Below, piece after piece: positions 34,295-41,907 of a stretch of DNA of 64,000 bases (position 1 is its first letter; the number at the start of each line of letters is the position of its first letter). The stretch comes from CAVYWD01 sp963772225 (GTDB lineage Bacteria > Myxococcota > Myxococcia > Myxococcales > UBA5297): the NCBI GenBank assembly GCA_963772225.1, contig CAVYWD010000003.1:62001-126000 (forward strand), written 5' to 3'. The position numbers and the translations under genes were made by a program. A model generated the notes under the pieces. The model made no database searches and was not told where the DNA came from. It worked only from the letters and a program-made list of their open reading frames with translations.

Positions 34295-34312
34295 TGGGCG
34301 CGCAACGCAACA
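34295..34312 (-). repeat. Transposon right terminal inverted repeat
   Basis: On the plus strand it reads TGGGCGCGCAACGCAACA, exactly inverted relative to 29653-29670. The AGAGC target duplication follows at 34313-34317. A second block (TGACAGC...GTGCAACG, 34255-34273) mirrors the one in the left end. Confidence 0.92.
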
Positions 34313-34718
34313 AGAGCCATCCCATGACCGGAACTTCGAGTATGGTTGCCGGCATGAATCCTGAGCACAAATGAGGGACACAGCCCCTCGTCATTGATGC
34401 TCTCGGCGCCACGGTGGCGAGGCGGGCTCAGATCAGAGGGGCACACGAGGCCGGGCCAGAGCGGAGTGCGAAGTGACCGAGACACAAGAACGAAATCTGA
34501 AGCCGATAAGAATTGCATTCGACGATCGGGAAACTCGCAGCGCAGCCCCCGACTTCTGCCAGCCGAACCTCTCGACGGCCTTGCGAGAGCTGAAGCCGTC
34601 CGTGGGCCTCGGTGACCTGACGGTCGCGCAGGAGTCCTTCCCGCCAACAAGCTGTCGGCGGTTGTGGAGAGAGTAGAGCCCAAGGACTAACTCGACAGCC
34701 TCTCGAACCGCCTGTGCA

Positions 34719-34830
34719 CTGGGTGGTCTCCTCGATTCGCCAGCTCGTCGCGCCCAGGACGAAGGTCTCGCCGACCTTGCTGTCGAAGACGTCGAAGACC
34801 ACATCTCCTCGTCGAGCTCGCCGACCCGGT
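34719..34830 (-). pseudogene. Relic of an Lhr-type DEAD/DEAH helicase
   Basis: The minus strand reads RVGELDEE in one frame, then VFDVFDSKVGETFVLGATSW and RIEE in the next. This fits the conserved GELDEE...VGETFxLGATSWRIEEI block of large Lhr helicases. Flanking sequence is not helicase-like. The remainder of 34318-35159 shows no credible gene. A 67-residue frame at 34473-34676 on the plus strand was considered but has no support. Confidence 0.45.
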
Positions 34831-35159
34831 CGGAGCGATTCCGCGCCCCGGCGACAAACAAGCTGTACCAGACATGGAGCCGGCGGTGGACGGGACGCCG
34901 GGTCGGGATTCTCCTGCGACGACGCGGAGGCATGCGCGGACGCTCGCGGGAACTTCGTGATCGATGTCTCCTGGCAGGGGCGATGTCTCCTGGCAGGGGA
35001 TCATCGCGTGAATCTCGGTGACCCCGCTTCGCCAAACCTCAGGGCCTGCCCCGAGCCAAGCTGCCGAATTCAAATGGATGGCCGGCTCGCACCGGCGCTG
35101 GCCCGCACCTTGCTGAGTTGAGCTTGGCGAGTCGAAAGCCACGTACTTCGAGGAAACCC

Positions 35160-35348
35160 ATGAACCGACGAATCGCAACTGCCGTGACAGCCGGCTCGCT
35201 GGCGGCAGGATGTGCAGGAAGCACCGAGACCGTGGACCGAAGCGGATGCGATGGATTGCCGCTGGATCCACCGTTGGCTCTGACGACCGGTATTGGATTG
35301 ATGATGCGAGGCGAAACGACTACGAACGAGAGGCGGTTTCAATCATGA
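35160..35348 (+). CDS. Small predicted lipoprotein
   Basis: 62 residues from ATG 35160, with GAGGAA upstream. The signal peptide MNRRIATAVTAGSLAAGC has a good lipobox (LAAGC, Cys18). The short mature part is not recognised. Its stop overlaps the start of the next lipoprotein gene by four bases (ATGA), which supports it being translated. It could be a truncated relic, because the mature part is only about 44 residues. Confidence 0.5.
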   Translation: MNRRIATAVTAGSLAAGCAGSTETVDRSGCDGLPLDPPLALTTGIGLMMRGETTTNERRFQS

Positions 35349-36280
35349 AAGAGAAGCGCGTCGAGGTTTCGGCCTTATTCCTGACTTTGGTTTTCGCGTC
35401 GGGGCTGTGCAGCCTCGTGCTCAGTGCGACGGGATGCGGCGCCGCACAGTCGCAGACATCCGACTCGGGCATTCTTCTCGACGCCAGCGTGCCCGAATGC
35501 GCCGTCTACGACGAAGGCAAGTCGCGCTCGTGTACGTGCTCGAGCGGGGAGGCCGGCACCCAGGCCTGTCTGGCCGGCAAGTACCAGCCATGCGACTGCA
35601 AAACCGCCGTGTCCCCCAGCGACCAGCGCCTCTGCAAAGCGGGCTTCTACTCAGGCAGTTTCACGGGAAAGTACTCGCCGGGCGTGTTTGGATTGGGGAT
35701 CTTCGAAAGCCCGTTGGAGTTCGATCTCCAGGGGCAGGGCTCCGGCGCCTATCCGGCGCTGTCGTTCACCTTGTTGGAAAAGGTGGAAGGCGGCGGCGAC
35801 TGGGGTACCTACACCGTCAAGGACGGCTGCATGATCGGCTCTGCCGCGGTCGAGTCCACAAACAGCCCGTTCGTCGGTCGCATTCAGGGCGAGCTCGACT
35901 GCGAGACCGGCAAGTTCAGCGGCACCATCTCGGGCCGATACGATCTCGAGGGGCTCAACCTGCTGAAGTATGACTTCTCCGGCACGGCGACGGCTCAGTT
36001 CCAGCTCCCGGTGCATTTGGTAGATGGCTTGTGGAACGTCCAGGAACCCGAGGCGCTCTTGGGGACACCGTCGGGGGGTGGTGGCGGCACCTGGTCGGCC
36101 GACTGGGTGAGCGACACACCTCCGGCGGGCGAAGACCCGTGCTCTTCCGCCGACATATGGTCCGACGGGGGCACCGACGCGGGCGGCACCGACGCGGGCA
36201 GGGCCGACGCGGGCGGGGCCGACGCGGGCGGGGCCGACGCGGGCGGGGCCGACGCGGGCAGGGCCGACGCGGGCTCCTGA
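35345..36280 (+). CDS. Lipoprotein with Cys-rich N-terminus and Asp-Ala-Gly repeat tail
   Basis: 311 residues. A lipoprotein-like signal peptide has a lipobox around SATGC (Cys31). A Cys-rich segment follows (SCTCSSGEAGTQACLAGKYQ, then PCDCK), then a beta-rich domain with GFYSGSFTGKYSPGVFGLG, FVGRIQGELDCETGKFSGTI and YDFSGTATAQFQLP. The last 35 residues are tandem GGADAG/GRADAG repeats, encoded by 15-bp GC-rich repeats at 36172-36276. It is probably a cell-surface protein. Function is unknown. It shares the DAG-type low-complexity style with other lipoproteins here, although the tail is C-terminal rather than after the lipobox. Confidence 0.8.
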   Translation: MKEKRVEVSALFLTLVFASGLCSLVLSATGCGAAQSQTSDSGILLDASVPECAVYDEGKSRSCTCSSGEAGTQACLAGKYQPCDCKTAVSPSDQRLCKAGFYSGSFTGKYSPGVFGLGIFESPLEFDLQGQGSGAYPALSFTLLEKVEGGGDWGTYTVKDGCMIGSAAVESTNSPFVGRIQGELDCETGKFSGTISGRYDLEGLNLLKYDFSGTATAQFQLPVHLVDGLWNVQEPEALLGTPSGGGGGTWSADWVSDTPPAGEDPCSSADIWSDGGTDAGGTDAGRADAGGADAGGADAGGADAGRADAGS

Positions 36281-36510
36281 GCGGGCTTCGGTTCAACGTC
36301 CGCGCTCAGCCGGGCGCGTCCCCCCAGGAATTCGGGCCGCCGCAGCCGAAAGCCTTGGCCAACAGGAAATCCAGGCGGAAATCGCCGAGGCCAGGGCTTG
36401 ATCGAGCAGGAGCGGTTCGAAGATGGCTTTCGTTCGAATTCCTGGGCGCACTGGCCTCGCCAGGTTCGCGCGACATCTTCAAAAAGAGCATCCATTGTCT
36501 GGAGGCATTG

Positions 36511-37704
36511 ATGACTTCGCGATCGCTTCTTCTCCTCACCTCGGGGCTTCTGGCGGCGAATGGCGCTTGCTCGGAATCCGTGGGGGTTGCTCCAGGGACG
36601 GCCTCCGGAGAGGTCCTCGTTGGTGAGGCCGCGGCCCATCTAGCTGTCAATCTGCTCCTCGACGGCCGCGCGGTGCCGCTCGCGAAGGATGCCCCCGCGG
36701 GCTCCCTCCCGTTCACCCTGAAGCACCTCGCCACTGGGACTCACACACTGCTCGCCTGGGCCGATGCCAATGGCGATGGCAACTTCTCCACTCTGGCCGA
36801 CCTCGCCTCATCGCAGACGTCGTTCGACCTCGACCTCGCCGATCCTTTGAGGGCGAGCGTCGATGGGCTCAAGCTCTACCTCGCCCAGAGCAAACCGGGC
36901 CTGTGCACTCTGACTGGCAAGATCACCTTCCCCAGCCCCCAACCCTACCTCAGCCTGGGAGTTGCCGCGCTCGACCTTCGTGCGCTCACGTCCGTGGACC
37001 TGCTGACGATGTTGTCTGAGCTGTGGGACGGCTATTCGACCCTGACCGACGACACGCGCCTAGAGTACCGGTATGTCATCAAGGACCTGAAGCCCGCGAC
37101 CTACCTGGTGATCCCGGCGGTGAGCGGCATCGGAAGCGGATTGTCCGTGAGCCTCATTGCCGATCTCAAATCCCAGCTCCAATGCCAGGCCGACCAGACC
37201 GCAGGCCTCGACTTTGCCCTTGGAGATGTGGCCATCTCGGGCACGCTCACCGTCGTGCCCGCGACGCCGCCCACGGCGTCTTATGCCTGGGGCGTGGTCG
37301 CCGCGCGTAGCCTCTCGCCCTCCACCCTCACCGAGCAGGTCGTTCTCATGCCCACCTTGCTCTTGGGGACCGCGGCAGAGCTCAAGGGCTCGTTCGGGGG
37401 CGCGGCCTTGCGCGACAACCAGAGCTTCGCCCTGCGCGCCTTCACGAGCATCGATACGACCGACCCGCTCACCGCCTCGCTCACCTGGGGCCTCAACCCC
37501 CTCAGCTCCGAGCCGCCCCAGGCCACTGTCAAGGCTACGCCGCCGAAAGTCGTCGCCAACATCACCGCCAAGGTCGGAACCGACGCCGGCACCGACGCGA
37601 GCACATCCGATGCTGGTACCGACGTGGGCGCGGAGGACGCCAGTACCGACGCGGGCACAGCCGACGCCGGTACCGATGCGGGCGCGGAGGACGCCGGTCC
37701 TTGA
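36511..37704 (+). CDS. Lipoprotein with C-terminal Asp-Ala-Gly-Thr repeat tail
   Basis: 397 residues from ATG 36511, with TGGAGG upstream. The signal peptide ends at ANGAC (Cys20). A domain with HLATGTHTLLAWADANGDGN resembles a carboxypeptidase-regulatory or DUF-type beta sandwich that contains a Ca-loop-like DANGDGN motif. Further beta-rich parts follow. The last 40 residues are repeats such as GTDAGTDAS and GAEDAGP. It follows the previous lipoprotein gene by 230 bases on the same strand and is likely related in role. No enzyme motif is seen. Confidence 0.8.
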   Translation: MTSRSLLLLTSGLLAANGACSESVGVAPGTASGEVLVGEAAAHLAVNLLLDGRAVPLAKDAPAGSLPFTLKHLATGTHTLLAWADANGDGNFSTLADLASSQTSFDLDLADPLRASVDGLKLYLAQSKPGLCTLTGKITFPSPQPYLSLGVAALDLRALTSVDLLTMLSELWDGYSTLTDDTRLEYRYVIKDLKPATYLVIPAVSGIGSGLSVSLIADLKSQLQCQADQTAGLDFALGDVAISGTLTVVPATPPTASYAWGVVAARSLSPSTLTEQVVLMPTLLLGTAAELKGSFGGAALRDNQSFALRAFTSIDTTDPLTASLTWGLNPLSSEPPQATVKATPPKVVANITAKVGTDAGTDASTSDAGTDVGAEDASTDAGTADAGTDAGAEDAGP

Positions 37705-37953
37705 GCGGAGCAACCCGTGACGGCCCGCCGAGAGTTCATTCGGGGATCTCTGCAGTGGCGCGGGCTCTTGGACTGGAACATCGGTCTTTTGATCCCCGGC
37801 CGGCTCTCATGAAAGCGCCGACCGAAGGGGCGGTCTCGACGACGACGCCAGCGCCCCGGGCGACCTGCCCGATGGAGAGGCTCGCGAAGTCCGTCTGAAG
37901 ATGATGGACCCCGGTCGTGCATACAGAGTCAAGGGTTGGCGGAGCGCGCGCGA
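37705..37953. other. Intergenic stretch before the AbiE locus
   Basis: No gene is recognised in this stretch. It ends at the operator-like repeats of the abiE pair. Confidence 0.4.
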
Positions 37954-38023
37954 AACTAAACCCAGGGTTGCGAAGCGTGCGCATCGTCGAGTGAAGTTGC
38001 GCAAAACTAAACCGTGGGTTACG
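37954..38023 (+). promoter_or_regulatory. Tandem operator-like repeats of the AbiE locus
   Basis: AACTAAACCCAGGGTTGCG (37954-37972) and AACTAAACCGTGGGTTACG (38005-38023) are 51 bases apart, about five helical turns. Each contains a small palindrome (AACCC-A-GGGTT and AACCG-T-GGGTT). AbiEi antitoxins are known to bind repeats upstream of their own operon and repress it cooperatively. The second repeat overlaps the GTG at 38014, which favours ATG 38032 as the start. Confidence 0.65.
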
Positions 38024-38031
38024 TTCTGCGT

Positions 38032-38616
38032 ATGGTCGACTCGGCGAGTAGTAGGCCCGACTGGGACCTTCTGTTCGAAGCGGCGTCGGGGCAAGCGGGG
38101 TATTTCACGACGCGGCAGGCGGCCGACGCAGGCTACTCCTCCCAGCTGCTGCTGAAGCACATCCGGGCCGGTCGCGTCGCCCGAACGCGGCGAGGCATCT
38201 ATCGCCTCGTCCACTTCCCCGCGAGCGAGCACGAGGAGCTGGTCACCGCCTGGCTGTGGTCCGAGCTGGTTGGCGTGATCTCGCATCAGACCGCCCTCGC
38301 GCTCCACGGCCTTTCGGACGCACTGCCCGCCAACGTGCACCTCACGCTGCCGGCGGCGTGGCGCAGGCGCCGTTTCCGCGTGCCGCCCGACGTCGTGCTC
38401 CACCACGCAGATGTGCCGCCCGAAGACCGAGCGTGGTTCGGCGCGGTGCCCACGACCAACCCGCGACTGTCGCTGAACGACTGCGCGCGCGAGGGGCTCT
38501 CGCCCGAGCTTCTGCGGCAGGCAGCACAGCAGGCCCTTCGCCGGGGCCTCGTCACGAAACCCGAGCTCGGTGACGTCGAGGCAGCGCTCAAGCCCTTCGG
38601 AGGACTCGCCGCATGA
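38032..38616 (+). CDS. abiEi: AbiEi-type antitoxin / transcriptional regulator
   Basis: 194 residues from ATG 38032 (GTG 38014 would add six). The N-terminal winged helix reads QAGYFTTRQAADAGYSSQLL, then HIRAGRVARTRRGIYRL. The AbiEi C-terminal domain has GVISHQTALALHGLSD and LHHADVPPEDR. It is the antitoxin of a type IV toxin-antitoxin and phage-abortive pair, and represses its own promoter. Its stop overlaps the toxin start by four bases (ATGA). No Shine-Dalgarno is evident, so the transcript may be leaderless. Confidence 0.88.
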   Translation: MVDSASSRPDWDLLFEAASGQAGYFTTRQAADAGYSSQLLLKHIRAGRVARTRRGIYRLVHFPASEHEELVTAWLWSELVGVISHQTALALHGLSDALPANVHLTLPAAWRRRRFRVPPDVVLHHADVPPEDRAWFGAVPTTNPRLSLNDCAREGLSPELLRQAAQQALRRGLVTKPELGDVEAALKPFGGLAA

Positions 38617-39581
38617 CGATTCGCACGTACTCATCGCCCGAGGCCTTCAAGCAGGCGCTCGAACAGCGGCTTCGGACATCCGCTAAGAGCGGTGCCGATT
38701 TCGCCCGCAAGCGGCAGCTGCTCGTTTTCGACCGCTTCCTCGCGCGTGTCGTCGCCGTGCTGGGCGATGCCGCGATGCTCAAAGGCGGCCTGGTGCTCGA
38801 GCTTCGCCTCGAGCGCGCCCGCACCACCAAAGACGTCGATCTGCGGATGGTGGGCTCACCCGACGACATTCTCGCGAAGCTGCAGGAGGCCGCTCGTCGC
38901 GACCTTGCCGACTTCATAACCTTCGAGGTCGGTCCCGACCAGGACCGCCCCGAGATCCAGAATGACGGCATGCAGTACGACGGCCTCCGCTTCCGTGCTG
39001 AGTGCAGGCTGGCCGGCAAGCTCTACGGGCGGCCCTTCGGCGTCGACGTCGCGTTCGGCGACCCGATCCTCGGCGAGCCCGAGGTCGTCGTGGCAAAAGA
39101 CGTCCTCGCGTTCGCTGGCATCGCGCCGCCGACGCTTCGGCTCTACCCGATTGAGACGCACATCGCGGAGAAGCTCCACGCGTATACGATGCCGCGCTCG
39201 CGCCCGAACTCGCGCGTGAAGGACCTCCCCGACCTGGCGCTGTTGGCGACGACGCAGTCTCTCGAAGCGAAGCGACTGCGAGAAGCCCTCGAGCAGACGT
39301 TCACCTTCCGCAAGACGCACCCGCTCCCCGCGGCTGTTCCTGCTCCGCAGTCCGCGTGGATGACGCCCTACGTGGCGATGGCCCGCGAGGACGATTCCGC
39401 GTGGGCCACGCTCGACGACGTCACCTGGGCCGCCCAGGCGTTTCTCGACCCCGTGCTCGCCGGAGGACTCGATGCGACCTGGGAGCCCGAGGGCTGGCGC
39501 TGGCGACTTCACGGATTCAGACGTGCTCGCCCACCCGGAAGAAGCCGACGTGCGTCAGAAAGTCGCGCATCCCGGCGTTGA
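38613..39581 (+). CDS. abiEii: AbiEii-type nucleotidyltransferase toxin
   Basis: 322 residues. The nucleotidyltransferase core has MLKGGLVLELRLERARTTKD with the following DVDLRM (the GS/GG...DxD metal site), then PFGVDVAFGDPI and IETHIAEKLHAYTM, and the motif KDLPDLALLA of the AbiEii/AbiGii family. Related toxins add nucleotides to tRNA ends and block growth during phage infection. Translation is coupled to the antitoxin. The last 20 or so residues are Arg-rich and read into relic sequence, so the natural C-terminus may have been altered. Confidence 0.9.
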   Translation: MTIRTYSSPEAFKQALEQRLRTSAKSGADFARKRQLLVFDRFLARVVAVLGDAAMLKGGLVLELRLERARTTKDVDLRMVGSPDDILAKLQEAARRDLADFITFEVGPDQDRPEIQNDGMQYDGLRFRAECRLAGKLYGRPFGVDVAFGDPILGEPEVVVAKDVLAFAGIAPPTLRLYPIETHIAEKLHAYTMPRSRPNSRVKDLPDLALLATTQSLEAKRLREALEQTFTFRKTHPLPAAVPAPQSAWMTPYVAMAREDDSAWATLDDVTWAAQAFLDPVLAGGLDATWEPEGWRWRLHGFRRARPPGRSRRASESRASRR

Positions 39582-39645
39582 TGACCGCGGCGAGCTTGAG
39601 CTCCTGCCGCCATTGGCGGGCGGTCCGGCTGCCCGCCCAGCTGGC
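39517..39645 (-). pseudogene. Unidentified gene-end relic
   Basis: A 42-codon minus-strand stretch reads QELKLAAVINAGMRDFLTHV, then GFFRVGEHV and a stop. The sequence looks protein-like, but it is cut off upstream by a stop and overlaps the tail of abiEii. I do not recognise the family. Confidence 0.3.
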
Positions 39646-39752
39646 TCACGGCGAAAGCTCGATCCGCACGACGTGCAGCACTCCGTCTTTGGGGCCGTCG
39701 GCGCGCGGGGAGGGACCCTCACCCGATCGCCCGGCGGCGCGGTCGCGAAGGC

Positions 39753-40103
39753 AATGAGACCGCGAGCGCCACCGAGGACATCAGCCGGAAGATCGAGGCC
39801 ATCCAGGCGGACACCCCGGAGCGCGCTCGGGGCCATTGGGGAGATTGCGTCGGTGATCCAGACCATCAACGACCTGCAGTCGCACATCGCTCAAAGTGGA
39901 GGAGCAGAGCGGGTCATGAAATCCATCGGGCGGACGGTGGTGGACGCCGCAAAGGCGACCGGGGAGATTGCCACGAACATCACCGGCATGGCGCAGGAGG
40001 CGGCCGAGGCCGCCAAGGGCTCCGAGAACGTGCGCGCCGCGGCGGAGCGCTTGGCGGGAATGTCGGCGAGCTGCGGGCGCTGGTGGGGCAGTTTCGGCTC
40101 TGA
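39753..40103 (+). pseudogene. C-terminal relic of a methyl-accepting chemotaxis protein
   Basis: The first frame reads NETASATEDISRKIEAIQAD. After a frameshift it continues ALGAIGEIASVIQTINDLQS, then KATGEIATNITGMAQEAAEA. After a second shift it ends ELRALVGQFRL and stop. This is the C-terminal half of a chemoreceptor signalling domain (compare the classical ATEDISRKIEAIQ...AIGEI block). The sensor, membrane parts and hairpin tip are gone. Two frameshifts make it a clear pseudogene. Confidence 0.8.
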
Positions 40104-40193
40104 GGGAGCGCCGGGGGGCGGAGGGCGTCACCTCGCCGGCTTCCGGCGACCGGAGGCCGCCCGGAGCCGCGGATCGTCGCGTAGGATCCCGGG

Positions 40194-41171
40194 ATGATCA
40201 CGACAGCGATGGCAGTCGCAGGGCTGGCGGCGCTTGCTGCGCTGGGCGCGGCCGGGCTGGCTCTGGCGGGGCCGCGCCTTGTGCTCCCGCTGGGGCGCTT
40301 CACGTTCCCCAGGGTCAAAGTGAAGCCTTCGGCGAAGGTCGCCCCGGGCGTGGAGTGGCTCGACGACTACTTCACCGTCCAGCGGATCGACACCGCCACT
40401 TTGGCCATCGGCGAGCCTCGCTACTTCCAGCAGAACCATAGCTACCTCATCCTGGGACGCGAGCGCGCGCTGCTGTTCGACGCCGGGGCCGGGCCTCGGG
40501 ACATCGCCCCGGCGGTCGGGGCCCTGACGGCCCTGCCGGTGACGGCCACCTGCTCTCACCTGCACTACGATCACAGCGCAAACCTCCACCGCTTCTCCGA
40601 TGTCCGCTTGCTGGACGTCCCCGCGCTTCGCGCCGCGGTGCTTCCGGGCTCGGGCGGCGGCGAGGTCCTGGTGCCCCCGCCGGACCTGCACCTCGGCGCT
40701 CTGGAGCGGGTGCCCGCCCGCGAGGTCCGCGTCTCAGGTTGGGTCGCGCCCGGTTCCACCATCGACCTCGGCGGGCGGCGGCTCACCGCGCTCCATGCGC
40801 CGGGCCACACGCCCGACGGGATGGCCTTGCTCGATCGGGAACGCAACCAGCTCTTCGCGGGCGACCTGATCTACCCGCTCGGCGCCTACGCATTCGGGCC
40901 CGGCGCGGACGTGCAGGCCTACGCGCGAACGCTGGGCGAGCTGCTCGAGCTCATCGACGACGAGACCCGGATCCTGGTGGCGCACCCGGGGAGGATCCCG
41001 GTGGTGAGCGCGCCGGTGATGTCGCGGGGGGACCTGAGCCGCTTGCACGCGGGGATGCTGGCGGTCCTAGAGGGCTCCGCTCGCTGGAGCGGGCTCTACC
41101 CGCGCCGATACCGGGTGGACGAGAAGATGTGGGTGCGGACCGACGCGGTGCTGCGCCGCTCGCGACGGTGA
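40194..41171 (+). CDS. Metallo-beta-lactamase-fold hydrolase with N-terminal signal/anchor
   Basis: 325 residues. A hydrophobic N-terminus (about 4-28) is a signal peptide or anchor. The MBL fold has the zinc motif THLHYDH-type sequence SHLHYDHSAN, the downstream His in LHAPGHTPDGMAL, Asp in LFAGDLIYPLG and a final His in LVAHPGRIP. It probably hydrolyses a periplasmic ester, lactone or thioester. The substrate is unknown. Relics flank it on both sides and no operon partner is evident. Confidence 0.82.
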   Translation: MITTAMAVAGLAALAALGAAGLALAGPRLVLPLGRFTFPRVKVKPSAKVAPGVEWLDDYFTVQRIDTATLAIGEPRYFQQNHSYLILGRERALLFDAGAGPRDIAPAVGALTALPVTATCSHLHYDHSANLHRFSDVRLLDVPALRAAVLPGSGGGEVLVPPPDLHLGALERVPAREVRVSGWVAPGSTIDLGGRRLTALHAPGHTPDGMALLDRERNQLFAGDLIYPLGAYAFGPGADVQAYARTLGELLELIDDETRILVAHPGRIPVVSAPVMSRGDLSRLHAGMLAVLEGSARWSGLYPRRYRVDEKMWVRTDAVLRRSRR

Positions 41172-41547
41172 CGAAGCGCGCGGGCGTCGGCGGGGCCGAG
41201 TGGAGCGCGAGCGGTGGAGCGACGAGGCCGTGACCTGGTGGCGGAGGCTGCCCAGGCTGCGGCGCATGCACGCCAGGTGGGGCTCCACTCAAATCGAGAT
41301 GCTCCGCGACGCGAGCGGCGAGCACACCCTCGCCTCCGGCCCCTCGCTGGAGCAGCTCGCGGAGCCGCCGCCGATGCGCGGGGAGACTCGAGGTCCTCAC
41401 CACCGCCGCTGGGCCGTGCCGATCTGAAAGCACGCCGCCGATCGCTTCCCGGTGGTGCGCATCCTCTCCCTGCCGTCCGGGCTCATCACCGGGGGTGAAG
41501 GATTGAGCCGCGTCGGCAAATGACCACACGCCGTCGTCGCACGTGCG
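41172..41547. other. Intergenic region without a recognised gene
   Basis: No convincing coding sequence was recognised on either strand. A plus-strand frame at 41200-41427 (MERERWSDEAVTWW...) has no known match or ribosome site. The region ends where the tamA-like duplicate begins. Confidence 0.35.
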
Positions 41548-41684
41548 GAGACGGTGCGCGCGCCCTCGATGGTGAAGTGGCGGAGCTTGGGGGCGCCGGG
41601 TTGCGGCGGCGAAGCGCGGGCCGTCGCGCATCCCGTGCCCAGGGCGACGCAGAGCACCGCGATTCGGGCGAGCGGGAGAGCCAC
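41548..41684 (-). pseudogene. 5' fragment of tamA (duplicate of 28283-28419)
   Basis: From GTG 41684 it reads VALPLARIAVLCVALGTGC, then PKLRHFTIEGARTVSA, and stops matching tamA after about 45 codons. The DNA is more than 90 percent identical by eye to the start of the intact tamA at 28419, and the similarity continues upstream through the intergenic DNA into the aminotransferase gene. It is a truncated copy with no barrel and cannot function. Confidence 0.85.
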
Positions 41685-41907
41685 GGGCCCCAGGTTGCCA
41701 TGCTCGGAGGTCGGGCGTGCAAGGGAGCGCTCGCCCGGTGGCCCGAACGTTTGCACGGCGCCGGACGACCGCAACGGGCGCCCGAGCGATGGGGCGAAGG
41801 GCGGCCTCGATTCGGGTGACGCGGCGGTGCGCATCCGGCGCGAGACGGAATGCCTCGAGCGCCGCGATCAACGCCTCGAGATTCGAGGTCCGCCGCGCCT
41901 ACCGCGC

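Larger units (their letters stand above)
29653..34312 (-). mobile_element. Complete 4,660-bp Tn7/Tn5053-like transposon
   Basis: It is bounded by 18-bp perfect inverted repeats (TGTTGCGTTGCGCGCCCA) that start TGT and end ACA, and by a 5-bp direct duplication AGAGC. A second shared block (CGTTGCAC...GCTGTCA) lies inside each end, probably a further transposase site. All four genes run leftward: a DUF6431 protein, a DDE transposase with a frameshift, a TniB-like ATPase, and a RecA-like ATPase. The last three overlap by four bases each. No TniQ, resolvase or recognisable cargo is seen. The frameshift suggests the copy cannot move unaided. Confidence 0.93.

Noticed and set aside
34473..34676. 67-residue plus-strand frame starting GTG
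   Set aside because: There is no ribosome site, domain or neighbour support, and the region contains an antisense helicase scrap.
36172..36276. CRISPR-like array (15-bp repeats)
   Set aside because: The repeats are contiguous, in frame and encode the DAG tail of a lipoprotein. There are no unique spacers or cas genes.
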